From a virus, in the IMG/VR virus record IMGVR_UViG_3300021091_000239, positions 1-33,064 of that record: a stretch of 33,064 nucleotides of DNA. One strand, given 5' to 3'. The position numbers and the translations under genes were made by a program. A model generated the notes under the pieces. The model saw only the letters and a list, made by a program, of their open reading frames with translations, made no database searches and was not told where the DNA came from. How positions within the stretch are numbered: the first letter of the stretch is position 1; each line of letters opens with the position of its first letter. Shown here piece after piece: positions 1 to 6,718 of the stretch.

Positions 1-982
1 CACCGCCACCGCCGCCCCAGTAGTAGAGGATTCCCAGGTAGTCATTTGTAACCCCAGCACCGCCAGCAGTTCCATTCGTACCGCCGGAGTTGCCCGTTAC
101 CGACGCACCAGCACCACCGCCGCCGCCACCCGGGTAGTTCGGACTCTCGTTCGTACCACCAGTTGCTTCTTGACCCCCACGTTTTCCTCCGTATCTTGTC
201 ACCCCTAAACCAACCGACGACCCCAACGTGCCAAAGTATCCGGCGGACCTGGAACTTCCGCCACCGCCATTGGCAACGCGAGTATCTGTTCCATTGTCTG
301 GCGGAATCCCGCTTGACACTGGTGAGGTTGCATTCCTGTCGTCAGATGATTTTCCGCCGCCGCCAGGTTTTGCTGTTTCTCCGAGGAAGCTCGATGAAAA
401 TCCGTGTCTGGTATCTGCCCAAGAACCCGCACCTGTCCCACCGCCACCGCCACCAATAACGACTGGATACGTCCCAGGAGCAAGAGACCTGGAAATGGTG
501 AGCACTTCTGCGCCGCCACCACCGCCAGAGTAGCTGCCTGCGCCTCCGCCACCCCCGACCACTAAAGCCTCGACCGACAGTACGTCGGAATGGGTTGTCC
601 CCAGGGACCATGCCGAGCCGAGCCAAATTTTCATCGTGTTGGTATTCGTCTCGAAAATTACCTGTCCAGTGAATGGTGAACCTGGTCTAGTGGAAGACGT
701 ACAGATGGTTGTTCCGCTCAATGTTGCTGCAAGTTTTGCCTGCGTGATTGAACCATCCGCTGGCGTAAGGGAAATGTCGTTGCCGAGTTTCGCCGCGGTT
801 ACCGCACCTGCGGCAATCTTTGCTGTCGTCACCGCACTATCAGCCAACTCACTCGTAGAGATGCTTGCGACACCAAGCGTTGCCGCCTGCATTGACCATA
901 TGCTTCCGTCCCACGTCCAGGTACGAGTTCCTACCGTGTAGGTCTGTCCTACTGTCGGATTGGCGGGGAAGGAAAGGGGCAC
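1..982 (-). CDS. Glycine-rich tail fibre / tail-tip protein (3' end outside window)
   Basis: The frame is open without a stop from the GTG at 982 to base 1, giving at least 327 residues; the C-terminus is outside the window. The N-terminal part has a phage fibre repeat of the type 'RPGSPFTGQVIFET' followed by 'TMKIWLGSAW', and an 'SELADSAVTTAKIAAGAV' trimeric-fibre motif. From about residue 145 it is dominated by glycine runs (VVGGGGGAG, VVIGGGGGGTG), typical of glycine-rich fibre tips that bind a receptor. I chose GTG 982 because it is the first possible start after the TAG at 986-988, which lies in the same frame; GGGGG about 8 bases upstream is a weak ribosome site. Being last in the tail operon fits an adhesin. 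The in-frame TAG just upstream raises the possibility of readthrough from the preceding gene. Fibre assignment is by composition and motifs; the receptor is unknown. Confidence 0.75.
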   Translation of the reverse strand, partial: MPLSFPANPTVGQTYTVGTRTWTWDGSIWSMQAATLGVASISTSELADSAVTTAKIAAGAVTAAKLGNDISLTPADGSITQAKLAATLSGTTICTSSTRPGSPFTGQVIFETNTNTMKIWLGSAWSLGTTHSDVLSVEALVVGGGGGAGSYSGGGGGAEVLTISRSLAPGTYPVVIGGGGGGTGAGSWADTRHGFSSSFLGETAKPGGGGKSSDDRNATSPVSSGIPPDNGTDTRVANGGGGSSRSAGYFGTLGSSVGLGVTRYGGKRGGQEATGGTNESPNYPGGGGGGAGASVTGNSGGTNGTAGGAGVTNDYLGILYYWGGGGG

Positions 983-985
983 GGA

Positions 986-1354
986 CTACGCCCCCATTGG
1001 TGAGAATTCGTCCCACTCTTGAGTTTCTTCGTTCCAAACCCACATGCCTTCTTCGGGTCGCTCGACTGGCGCTTCCCAATCGGCGGTCTCTTCGTTCAGC
1101 GTCCAGGACGGGTACGGCTTGGGGGCGATGAATGCATCGAGTTCCTCGTTGAACGCATACCCGATTCCCGCGTAGCGCTTGCGGAAGTTGTTGTTGTACG
1201 AGGTCTGCTTCCACGTGCCACCCAACAGGTTGGTGCAGAATGCAGCGCCAACTGCGTCGCTTGCGGGGTAATCCCCGCCACCGCAGTCGTCGTTGGACAC
1301 GACGATCACCTGGGTGACCACGTTATCTGAGTTGATTTGGGCAAAATGTGCCAT
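986..1354 (-). CDS. Small virion-associated protein ('MAHFAQIN' family)
   Basis: This 122-residue protein begins MAHFAQINSDNVVTQVIVVS and contains 'GGTWKQTSYNNNFRKRYAGI' and 'AFIAPKPYPSWTLNEE'. I recognise this layout from structural or accessory proteins encoded beside tail fibres in many aquatic phages; the function is not established. The C-terminus has two tryptophan motifs, 'WTLNEETADWEAP' and 'WVWNEETQEWDEF', that look like a short duplicated beta unit. An AGGAG ribosome site lies about nine bases before the ATG, and a TATAAT promoter-like element sits just upstream at 1400-1405. The stop is TAG; the next fibre frame starts in the same frame six bases later. It probably belongs to the adhesion module. 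Confidence 0.7.
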   Translation of the reverse strand: MAHFAQINSDNVVTQVIVVSNDDCGGGDYPASDAVGAAFCTNLLGGTWKQTSYNNNFRKRYAGIGYAFNEELDAFIAPKPYPSWTLNEETADWEAPVERPEEGMWVWNEETQEWDEFSPMGA

Positions 1355-1392
1355 TTGATTATACTCCTATCATAGTTGTTTTACTGACAGTT

Positions 1393-1427
1393 GGTTTATA
1401 TTATAGTACATAGTACCTAGAACGTAA
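1393..1427 (-). promoter_or_regulatory. Putative sigma-70-type promoter before the terminal fibre genes
   Basis: On the minus strand a perfect TATAAT lies at 1400-1405 in a 107-base non-coding gap, between the stop of the discoidin-like protein and the start at 1354. The -35 region (TTACGT, 1422-1427, 16-base spacing) is weak. The -10 box overlaps a tandem heptamer, GTACTAT twice (1403-1416), which could be an operator. No activity is shown; the call rests on the consensus and position. Confidence 0.45.
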
Positions 1428-1461
1428 TTGAGCCTGAAGCAGCAAATGTTTGGACCGCACA

Positions 1462-1950
1462 CTATACCTTGGTGCCAGTAATTAAGCCGCATTGACTATT
1501 CGCTGCCATCACTCCAGAAAATTGGGTAATCCAAGTAGAATTGTCATTACTAGCCTGAACCGTGTAATTTGCGGAACGAAGACCTCCACTGAATGATGAA
1601 TATACCTTTGCAAAAGTAACCTCTTTCAACTGTCCGACGCCTGCGTCATAGGTGATATTCGTCGCCCCCCACCCAGGACCATCAACAGCGCCCGAATCGG
1701 CGCAGTTATCGCTCACAGCAGTTGAAATGGTGACATCTATGCCATCTAGCGTCAAAACATAACGAGCCACTCGAGGGTGGTGCCCAGAGATTGCGCCACC
1801 AATCTGATATCTAAAATATCTATACGTGTTTGGTCTTGGCCAGTTTAAATTTGCTCGCTCTTGTTGCTGCGTAGTCAAATCCCAAAATCCAGAAGCAGAG
1901 GTTGTTGACACCGTTTGCCTAGGACCGATACGTCCACCACGCTTACGCAT
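1462..1950 (-). CDS. Tail-tip protein with discoidin-like (F5/8 type C) fold
   Basis: The protein has 162 residues. It opens with 'MRKRGGRIGPRQTVSTTSAS', a start I associate with phage fibre-tip proteins, followed by 'GFWDLTTQQQERANLNWP'. The remainder resembles a galactose-binding or discoidin sandwich: 'YRYFRYQIGGAISGHHPRVA' and, near the end, 'ANYTVQASNDNSTWITQF', the classic 'sYtvegSnDGtnWt' element of F5/8 type C domains. A carbohydrate-binding role at the tail tip is therefore likely. Its ATG overlaps the stop of the upstream cupredoxin-like gene by one base. Base composition is unlike the neighbours: three 60-base lines I counted are about 35-43% GC, while adjacent fibre genes exceed 60%, suggesting recent acquisition or exchange. 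Confidence 0.65.
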   Translation of the reverse strand: MRKRGGRIGPRQTVSTTSASGFWDLTTQQQERANLNWPRPNTYRYFRYQIGGAISGHHPRVARYVLTLDGIDVTISTAVSDNCADSGAVDGPGWGATNITYDAGVGQLKEVTFAKVYSSFSGGLRSANYTVQASNDNSTWITQFSGVMAANSQCGLITGTKV

Positions 1951-2627
1951 TAACTAATCTCCTCGTACGAGCAGACCGCCTCCAGGTCGCCGTTCACAAG
2001 AGTAGTAAGGCGAAGTTGGTCGCCCTCCTCAAGATAAACAGACTTAGAGATAATGTCCAACGTTGCGTCGGCTGGAACGGCAATCGTCGAGGCGAGCCTG
2101 TACGAAGTTCCCGACCTGACGATGTCCACTGTCACGTCCGCGGAGTTTACTCCGTCTACGTTGGAGACGTACAGCGCGTTGACCTTCAGCACCTTGTTGG
2201 AGTTGCTCGCAGTACCAGTCACGTTTATTGTGCCCCCCATCGCCGAATGGTTTTGGCAGACGTAATACAGGGTGTTCGGTGCGTCGGCGGGAATTTGATA
2301 AGTGATGTAACCAAGTTCCGTGCCATTGTTTCTAATACCAGATGTAACTACATTCGCTGCGTTGTACGCACCAGATGAACTTTGAATCCAAAACGGATGA
2401 CCGACTGCATTCACCTGAAATGTATAGGTTGCGCCACGTGTAAGGTTCAAGGTTGCATTATTTGAACCACCAACAACATAAGCGGATGCACCGCTGTTTG
2501 TGACCACGATGGTCGTTCCAGCGCTGCTACCCTCATTCTTCAGTATGGGCGTCGGGGTCGTCGTGACGGCAAGGAACGCCGTCTGTCCCTTTATCGTCGT
2601 AACTCCCACGATGTTTGGTGCCGTCAT
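1950..2627 (-). CDS. Virion protein with cupredoxin-like domain and C-terminal structural domain
   Basis: This 225-residue protein has two parts. Residues about 35-137 look like a cupredoxin: 'ATYTFQVNAVGHPFWI' then 'NTLYYVCQNHSAMGGTINV'. H77, C124, H127 and M130 match the four type-1 copper ligands, with C-x2-H-x2-M spacing as in amicyanin. Similar 'YYxCxNHSxMGG' segments occur in structural proteins of aquatic phages. Residues about 145-225 ('KVLKVNALYVSNVDGVNSAD' onward, ending 'DLEAVCSYEEIS') resemble a short beta-rich domain found at phage tail tips. The gene lies between the repeat-rich fibre gene and the discoidin-like gene, so it is probably part of the fibre complex. Copper binding is inferred from the ligands only. 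Confidence 0.7.
   Translation of the reverse strand: MTAPNIVGVTTIKGQTAFLAVTTTPTPILKNEGSSAGTTIVVTNSGASAYVVGGSNNATLNLTRGATYTFQVNAVGHPFWIQSSSGAYNAANVVTSGIRNNGTELGYITYQIPADAPNTLYYVCQNHSAMGGTINVTGTASNSNKVLKVNALYVSNVDGVNSADVTVDIVRSGTSYRLASTIAVPADATLDIISKSVYLEEGDQLRLTTLVNGDLEAVCSYEEIS
2217..2450 (-). other. Cupredoxin-like copper-binding domain
   Basis: This segment encodes about residues 60-137 of the 225-residue virion protein. All four expected type-1 copper ligands are present (H77, C124, H127, M130). The fold call rests on this ligand pattern and the strand-like segments around it. Confidence 0.6.
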
Positions 2628-2630
2628 AAT

Positions 2631-4169
2631 TTATCCTCCGAACACGATGGACATAGCGATTGCCTTGCCCGTCGTTGTCGCTGTTGATGAATTTGCTGGC
2701 GTGTATCCCAGCGCCGTATTGATGGCGGCGCTCGTCAATGGTGGCGCTGGCGTGTACCCCAGCGCCGTGGTGATGGCGGCGCTCGTCAGTTGTGGAACTG
2801 CGCCGACTTCAATCCACACATTAGAGTAGTACACGTACACGCCGCCGGTGTCCGAGTTGAGCCATATCTGACCGGAGATCGGGCTGACCGGTGCGTTCGC
2901 CGAGACGGTCGCCGCCATCGCCGAGGCCCCGATCTCCACCCACTGCGAGTCGTAGTACACGAAGGTTTGTGCGGTGTCGGAGTCGAACCACATCCTGCCC
3001 TCCAGCGGCGACCCAGGCGCGGAAGAACTGACCTGCATGACCGCCCCGCCAGTGGAGCCTCCGACCTCGACCCACTGCGAGTCGTAGTAGATGAAGGTCT
3101 GCGCGGTGTCGGAGTCGAACCACAGGTCTCCTTCCGACGGGGACGCGGGGGCAGTCGGGGACACCGAGATGCTCGACGAGCCAGCGCCGTCGCCCCCTCC
3201 CGCGCCGCCGATTTCGAGCCACTGGGAGTCGTAGTAGATGAACGTCTGCGCCGTGTCGGAATCGAACCAGAGGTTCCCCGCCGACGGCGAGGCCGGGGGG
3301 TTGGAGGACATGGTGATGCTCGACGATCCGCCCCCTCCAACGCCGCCCACCTCGACCCACTGCGAGTCGTAGTAGATGAAGGTTTTGGCCGTGTTGGAGT
3401 TGAACCACAGGTTCCCTTCCGACGGGGATGCTGGTGGGTTCGGGGACACCGAGATGCTCGACGAGGAGGCGATCGCCTCACCGATCCAGCTGGTTCCGTT
3501 GTACTTGAGGAACTGCCCGTTGACCGGGTTCTCGACGGAGACGTCCGCAAGGTCGTTCAGGTCCTCGACCGCCGGCTCCTCGCCGGTTATCTGCAACCAG
3601 TTGTCGTCGTAGTAGACGTACGTGTCCGCATTGACCGAGTCAAACCAAAGTTGTCCCACGGTCGGCGAGGCGGGGGCGGCATGTGAAACCGTTACCGCTG
3701 CCGGTCCACCGCCAGCTACAACCCACGAATTCCCCTCACGGACATACAGCTTTTCGTCATCGGTGTCGAACCACAGCGCACCCTCGATGGGGCTGTCCGG
3801 CGCATTCGCCGAAACCGTTGCCCCGCCCTGTACGACGCGCCACGTCGAATCGGACCTGAAATAGAAGCGGTCGTTGGTCGTGTCGACCGCCAATGCGCCA
3901 TCCGGTAGGGCCGCCGTTGGCGCGCCGGCGGTGACGAGCGTGATTATTCCCGATGCGGCCTCAAATGTGTCATCGGTTATGAGGGCGTTGTTTCCGTCGC
4001 GATAGAGGTTCACGTCGCCCGTGGCGGCACCGGAAGACCAGGTGAGGCGACCGCCGGCGTCTATGCGCAGCCGCGCGTGCGGGTCGTTGACCACCCGAAG
4101 CGAGAGTGCCTCGTCGCCCGGGTTGACGAACTCGACCCCGCGTAACGGGGTGCCTACGAATCTTGCCAT
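2631..4169 (-). CDS. Repeat-built tail fibre protein
   Basis: The 512-residue protein begins 'MARFVGTPLRGVEFVNPGDE', a short attachment-type N-terminus. It is then made of eight or nine repeats of 40-49 residues with the pattern 'PASPSEGxLWFDSDTAxTFI' followed by 'YYDSQWVEVGG', separated by glycine or serine linkers. One variant unit reads 'LNDLADVSVENPVNGQFLKY'. The C-terminus has two 17-residue repeats with the core 'ALGYTPA', a motif familiar from phage fibre C-termini and trimerisation regions. The layout fits an elongated trimeric fibre. The four central copies are nearly identical in DNA as well as protein, so the number of units may vary between relatives. A receptor-binding tip is probably supplied by the downstream genes. 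Confidence 0.75.
   Translation of the reverse strand: MARFVGTPLRGVEFVNPGDEALSLRVVNDPHARLRIDAGGRLTWSSGAATGDVNLYRDGNNALITDDTFEAASGIITLVTAGAPTAALPDGALAVDTTNDRFYFRSDSTWRVVQGGATVSANAPDSPIEGALWFDTDDEKLYVREGNSWVVAGGGPAAVTVSHAAPASPTVGQLWFDSVNADTYVYYDDNWLQITGEEPAVEDLNDLADVSVENPVNGQFLKYNGTSWIGEAIASSSSISVSPNPPASPSEGNLWFNSNTAKTFIYYDSQWVEVGGVGGGGSSSITMSSNPPASPSAGNLWFDSDTAQTFIYYDSQWLEIGGAGGGDGAGSSSISVSPTAPASPSEGDLWFDSDTAQTFIYYDSQWVEVGGSTGGAVMQVSSSAPGSPLEGRMWFDSDTAQTFVYYDSQWVEIGASAMAATVSANAPVSPISGQIWLNSDTGGVYVYYSNVWIEVGAVPQLTSAAITTALGYTPAPPLTSAAINTALGYTPANSSTATTTGKAIAMSIVFGG
2695..2788 (-). repeat. Two-copy 51-base direct repeat encoding 'ALGYTPA' units
   Basis: Bases 2695-2737 and 2746-2788 are nearly identical (only a few mismatches), with 51-base periodicity, or 17 codons. 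They encode the two C-terminal ALGYTPA repeats of the fibre. Confidence 0.8.
2888..3460 (-). repeat. Tandem in-frame repeat array in fibre gene (four close copies)
   Basis: The segment 'gagtcgtagta' (plus-strand reading) recurs at 2947, 3079, 3226 and 3364. The spacings are 132, 147 and 138 bases, all multiples of three. Each unit encodes a PASPSEG...YYDSQWVEVGG block. More diverged units continue to about 3950. Confidence 0.85.
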
Positions 4170-4203
4170 CGGTACAGCCTCGACTGCCTTCTAATCGTTG
4201 AAA

Positions 4204-4219
4204 GTGCCCCTCAAGGCAC
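4204..4219 (-). terminator. Weak hairpin between two fibre genes
   Basis: In the 60-base gap between the 486- and 512-residue fibre genes, GTGCC and GGCAC can pair around a 6-base loop, followed by TTTC on the minus strand. The stem is only five base pairs and the T-run is poor, so it may be incidental. Confidence 0.2.
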
Positions 4220-4229
4220 CAACACCATA

Positions 4230-5690
4230 TTAGCCAGTGACGACGACCGTGAACGCACCGCTCGACGGCGCGTTGCTGAACGCCACCGTCACCGTGTTGA
4301 CGTCGGTTCGGACGACGTCGGCTATGACCGTGTCGTAGGTGCTCGAGTCGAAGACCTGCGCCACGACGGCCCGGGTGTTGAAGTTGTGGACTATCGCGTA
4401 GCTCGTGTTGGCGCCGTCGCCGATGACCTTGCTGGTCACCCTCGCCAAGACGGGGGTGCTGCCGGTGAAACCGACCGGGGTGGAGGCGAGGTTGAGGCGG
4501 GCGTTCGCCTCGGTGGTGGCGCTGGTGCCGCCCTGATCGACCGGGAGTGTTCCCGTCGTGTCGTCGGAACCCTGGTCGAGGTCGATTACGTTCCTGCTGA
4601 GGATTCCCGCCGTGTAGGTGAGTCCGTCGCCCGCGATGTTGGACTTGATTTTTAGACCATCGGCCGTCGTTTGAAGACCGGCTATTCCTGAATCGAGTTT
4701 TATACCGACGTTGTCCGAGGTGATTTCGAGACCGGTCGTCGGCCCCACGTTTACGGAGAGGACGCCGGCGCTGTACCCGAGTCCGTCGCCGGCGGCATCC
4801 GACTTGATGCGGAGGGCATCCGAGACGATCTCGATGCCCGTGCCGACGTTGACGTTTAGGACGTCGCCGGTCTTGGAGAGCCCGTCACCGGCGAGAATGT
4901 TGCCGGCGACCGAGAAGAGGGAGAATTCGAGCGACGTGGATCCGACGGTTATCGGAGCATCGGTGATGAGCACCCAGCCGGAGTCTGCGTTCAGCGTGCC
5001 CTGCTCGACGAAGGTGAAGAGACCAGGCGTAACCTCCGCGGGGGAGTCCGCATCGTCGGCGCGGCTCGGTGCCCCGGACGCGGCAACCACGTAGATGCCG
5101 TTCTCCGACGCCGTGTCCTGGTTCTTGACGAGGACGCGGTCGCCGGCGACGAGCGTGTAGCCGTCGATCACGTCGCCGGCTTCGAGGCCGGTCGAGAGGG
5201 TGATGGGGCCGGTCGTGGCGACCTTTACGGATGCCTTTACGTCCAGACCGGTGCGGGCGGAGTCGACGTATGACTTGTTGGCAGCGTCGAGGCCGCTCAC
5301 CGGGGTCGCGACTTGGAAGCGACCGGCGGCGTTGCGTATGACGAGCGTGTTTACGCTGTCGGCGTCCGTGGACGCGTCGAGCTTGGCCTTGTCCGCGGCC
5401 GACATGACGCCGTCGTTGGCGCCGGTCGCAAGGTTCGGGGTGATGGTGACCGTGCCGTCGGAGTTGTTGGTGATGGTGAGGGCCTCCGAGGCGTCACCGG
5501 CAGACGAGACACCGACGACGAGCCTCTGCCAGGCCGCCCCGTCGTAGTACTTGAGGGTCTTCTCGGTGGTGTTGTAGATGACCCAACCGGTGAAAGTATC
5601 GTTAGCCGGGTCGGTCGCAACTGCCTGGAAACGACCCTTGAGTATCTGATTCTGTACTAGATCAAGGTTGGTTACGAATCTTGTTGCCAT
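4230..5690 (-). CDS. Tail fibre / baseplate-attached structural protein
   Basis: This is a 486-residue protein. The N-terminus 'MATRFVTNLDLVQNQILKGR' followed by 'GWVIYNTTEKTLKYYDGAAW' is a fibre-attachment pattern. Residues about 150-265 carry a domain common in phage fibres: 'YTLVAGDRVLVKNQDTASEN' followed by 'GIYVVAASG' and a 'GWVLITDAPITVGSTSLEFS' segment. Residues about 270-380 are a series of beta repeats (GIEIVSDALRIKSDAAGDGL, GLKIKSNIAGDGLTYTAGIL) that suggest a triple beta-helix shaft. The C-terminus, 'YAIVHNFNTRAVVAQVFD' to 'SGAFTVVVTG', resembles the C-terminal half of the neighbouring 101-residue protein. It is the first long fibre gene after the holin. Fibre function is well supported; the receptor is unknown. 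Confidence 0.75.
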   Translation of the reverse strand: MATRFVTNLDLVQNQILKGRFQAVATDPANDTFTGWVIYNTTEKTLKYYDGAAWQRLVVGVSSAGDASEALTITNNSDGTVTITPNLATGANDGVMSAADKAKLDASTDADSVNTLVIRNAAGRFQVATPVSGLDAANKSYVDSARTGLDVKASVKVATTGPITLSTGLEAGDVIDGYTLVAGDRVLVKNQDTASENGIYVVAASGAPSRADDADSPAEVTPGLFTFVEQGTLNADSGWVLITDAPITVGSTSLEFSLFSVAGNILAGDGLSKTGDVLNVNVGTGIEIVSDALRIKSDAAGDGLGYSAGVLSVNVGPTTGLEITSDNVGIKLDSGIAGLQTTADGLKIKSNIAGDGLTYTAGILSRNVIDLDQGSDDTTGTLPVDQGGTSATTEANARLNLASTPVGFTGSTPVLARVTSKVIGDGANTSYAIVHNFNTRAVVAQVFDSSTYDTVIADVVRTDVNTVTVAFSNAPSSGAFTVVVTG

Positions 5691-5700
5691 TAGTCCTGCC

Positions 5701-6006
5701 TCATGTCAGATAGGCGTGCCCAGAGAACGCTGCAGAAAAGTCTACTACAACTTGGGTGGTGCTATTGTAGGTGATTTCCCCGATGACCACGTTTTTTGCC
5801 GTATCCACCACCGTGACGGACGGGAACCCGCCGAGGGTGTGGTTTATCGTCCACTGGCTGGACACCGCGGACTGATCGTGCACGTGGCGCCTCGTGTTGG
5901 CGGTGGCCCCGCCGAGCCTGACCACCACCTGGTTCGGGGCGTCCTGGTCGACTATGACCTGGTTCTGGCTGTCCTCGCTGATTATGACGTTGTTTGGCAC
6001 GGTCAT
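5701..6006 (-). CDS. Small structural protein sharing a domain with the adjacent fibre
   Basis: The protein has 101 residues. The N-terminal half repeats 'VIISEDSQNQVIVDQDAPNQ' and looks like beta strands. The C-terminal half ('SSQWTINHTLGGFPSVTVVD' to 'VVDFSAAFSGHAYLT') has the same H-N/T-L, V-x-V, V-D-F, S-G order as the end of the 486-residue fibre protein, suggesting a shared small beta domain. Its ATG overlaps the stop of the 129-residue gene upstream by four bases, so the two are probably translationally coupled. Likely a virion or fibre-associated protein; exact role unknown. Confidence 0.65.
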   Translation of the reverse strand: MTVPNNVIISEDSQNQVIVDQDAPNQVVVRLGGATANTRRHVHDQSAVSSQWTINHTLGGFPSVTVVDTAKNVVIGEITYNSTTQVVVDFSAAFSGHAYLT

Positions 6007-6392
6007 CGCGTCACCTCTGGGCTGAGGTTGAACTGGCCCTGGATCACGCGGGCGACCTCGCCGATCGAGTTGATTATCTCCAGGTCGTACACGCCGCTGT
6101 CCGTTATCGTCGCGGTCAGTTGCGCGGTCATGTATATCCTCAGGGCGTTCTCCACGGCCTGGGGTTGCATGACGATGCCGTTGCCGCCGGCGTCTACGGT
6201 GCTGGTGAGGCTGACCATCGGCGTGGCGTTCTCCAGCGTCCTCCTGATCTGCATCCTCGCCGTGTGGCCGGCGAGGGTGTAGGGGACGAAGGTCGCCCCC
6301 GTCGGGTCCGACGGGTCGGGTCGCTCTATCTCGAGGTTGCGCACGAACGTGGAGCCTTGTTCACATGTCATGTGGTAGACGCCAGCGAGCAT
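6003..6392 (-). CDS. Virion structural protein, beta-rich
   Basis: This 129-residue protein begins 'MLAGVYHMTCEQGSTFVRNL'. It has a layout typical of small phage baseplate-upper or fibre-adaptor proteins: a 'CEQGSTFVRNLEIERPDPSD' strand, a 'YTLAGHTARMQIRRTLENAT' strand (the 'GytarMqvR' element), and 'SGVYDLEIINSIGEVARVIQ' near the end. I do not recognise a named family with certainty. A strong ribosome site (GGAGGT, seven bases before the ATG) and a promoter-like pair at 6424-6452 precede it. It is the first gene after the holin and probably begins the fibre transcription block. Confidence 0.65.
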   Translation of the reverse strand: MLAGVYHMTCEQGSTFVRNLEIERPDPSDPTGATFVPYTLAGHTARMQIRRTLENATPMVSLTSTVDAGGNGIVMQPQAVENALRIYMTAQLTATITDSGVYDLEIINSIGEVARVIQGQFNLSPEVTR

Positions 6393-6423
6393 TCAGGGAA
6401 CCTCCGGTAGGGAAACTCCCTCC

Positions 6424-6452
6424 ATTGTAAATCACGCCGACCGTTCTGGCAG
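6424..6452 (-). promoter_or_regulatory. Putative sigma-70-type promoter before the fibre block
   Basis: On the minus strand, CTGCCA (6447-6452, 4 of 6 matches to TTGACA) and TACAAT (6424-6429, 5 of 6 matches to TATAAT) are separated by exactly 17 bases. They sit in the 68-base gap between the holin stop and the ATG at 6392. Start of transcription would fall near 6417. Sequence match only. Confidence 0.45.
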
Positions 6453-6460
6453 GCAGTAAA

Positions 6461-6676
6461 TCAGACGACGCTCGCCGAATTCTTGTTCGGGCCGACCTTC
6501 TTCAGTCCGAGCGCCATGGCCACGGAGAGGGCAACCGCCGACACGCCGATTTTCAGGCTGTCCGCCTTGAGGAGGTCGTCCGGGTTTGCCCCCGTGGCGA
6601 TCCATGCGCCGAGGTAGGCCTGTAGGAAGGTGCGACCCGCCCTCTCTGCTGTGTCCTTGAGGAATTTCGTTGACAT
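6461..6676 (-). CDS. Holin, r1t-like
   Basis: The 71-residue protein has an N-terminal amphipathic segment (KFLKDTAERAGRTFLQAYLG) leading into a first hydrophobic stretch (AYLGAWIATG). A second hydrophobic segment runs about residues 41-60 (SLKIGVSAVALSVAMALGLK), and the end is short and polar (KKVGPNKNSASVV). The 'RTFLQAYLGAW' start and 'GPNKxSxSVV' end match the r1t-like holin family as I know it from phages of Gram-positive bacteria. Holins open the inner membrane to time lysis. An AAAGGAA ribosome site precedes the ATG and an extended -10 element lies at 6709-6717, so it may have its own promoter. No endolysin is visible in this window. Confidence 0.75.
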   Translation of the reverse strand: MSTKFLKDTAERAGRTFLQAYLGAWIATGANPDDLLKADSLKIGVSAVALSVAMALGLKKVGPNKNSASVV

Positions 6677-6708
6677 GGTGGTTTCCTTTCGGTTGTGTAC
6701 CGATGACT

Positions 6709-6717
6709 ATTTTAGCA
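6709..6717 (-). promoter_or_regulatory. Extended -10 promoter element before holin
   Basis: The minus strand reads TGC followed by TAAAAT (hexamer at 6709-6714), directly after the TAG stop of the gpI-like gene and about 32 bases before the holin ATG. The TGN extension can replace a -35 box, which is not evident here. The same GTGNTAAAATA string occurs before the connector block at 24595-24603. Confidence 0.5.
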
Positions 6718-6718
6718 C

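Noticed and set aside
986-988. Amber codon reassignment in this phage
   Set aside because: Other genes here end properly at TAG (for example at 24612 and 6719), with promoters or new starts right after it.
2888-3460. CRISPR-like array
   Set aside because: Repeats are long, in frame, and lie inside a fibre gene with linkers rather than unique spacers.
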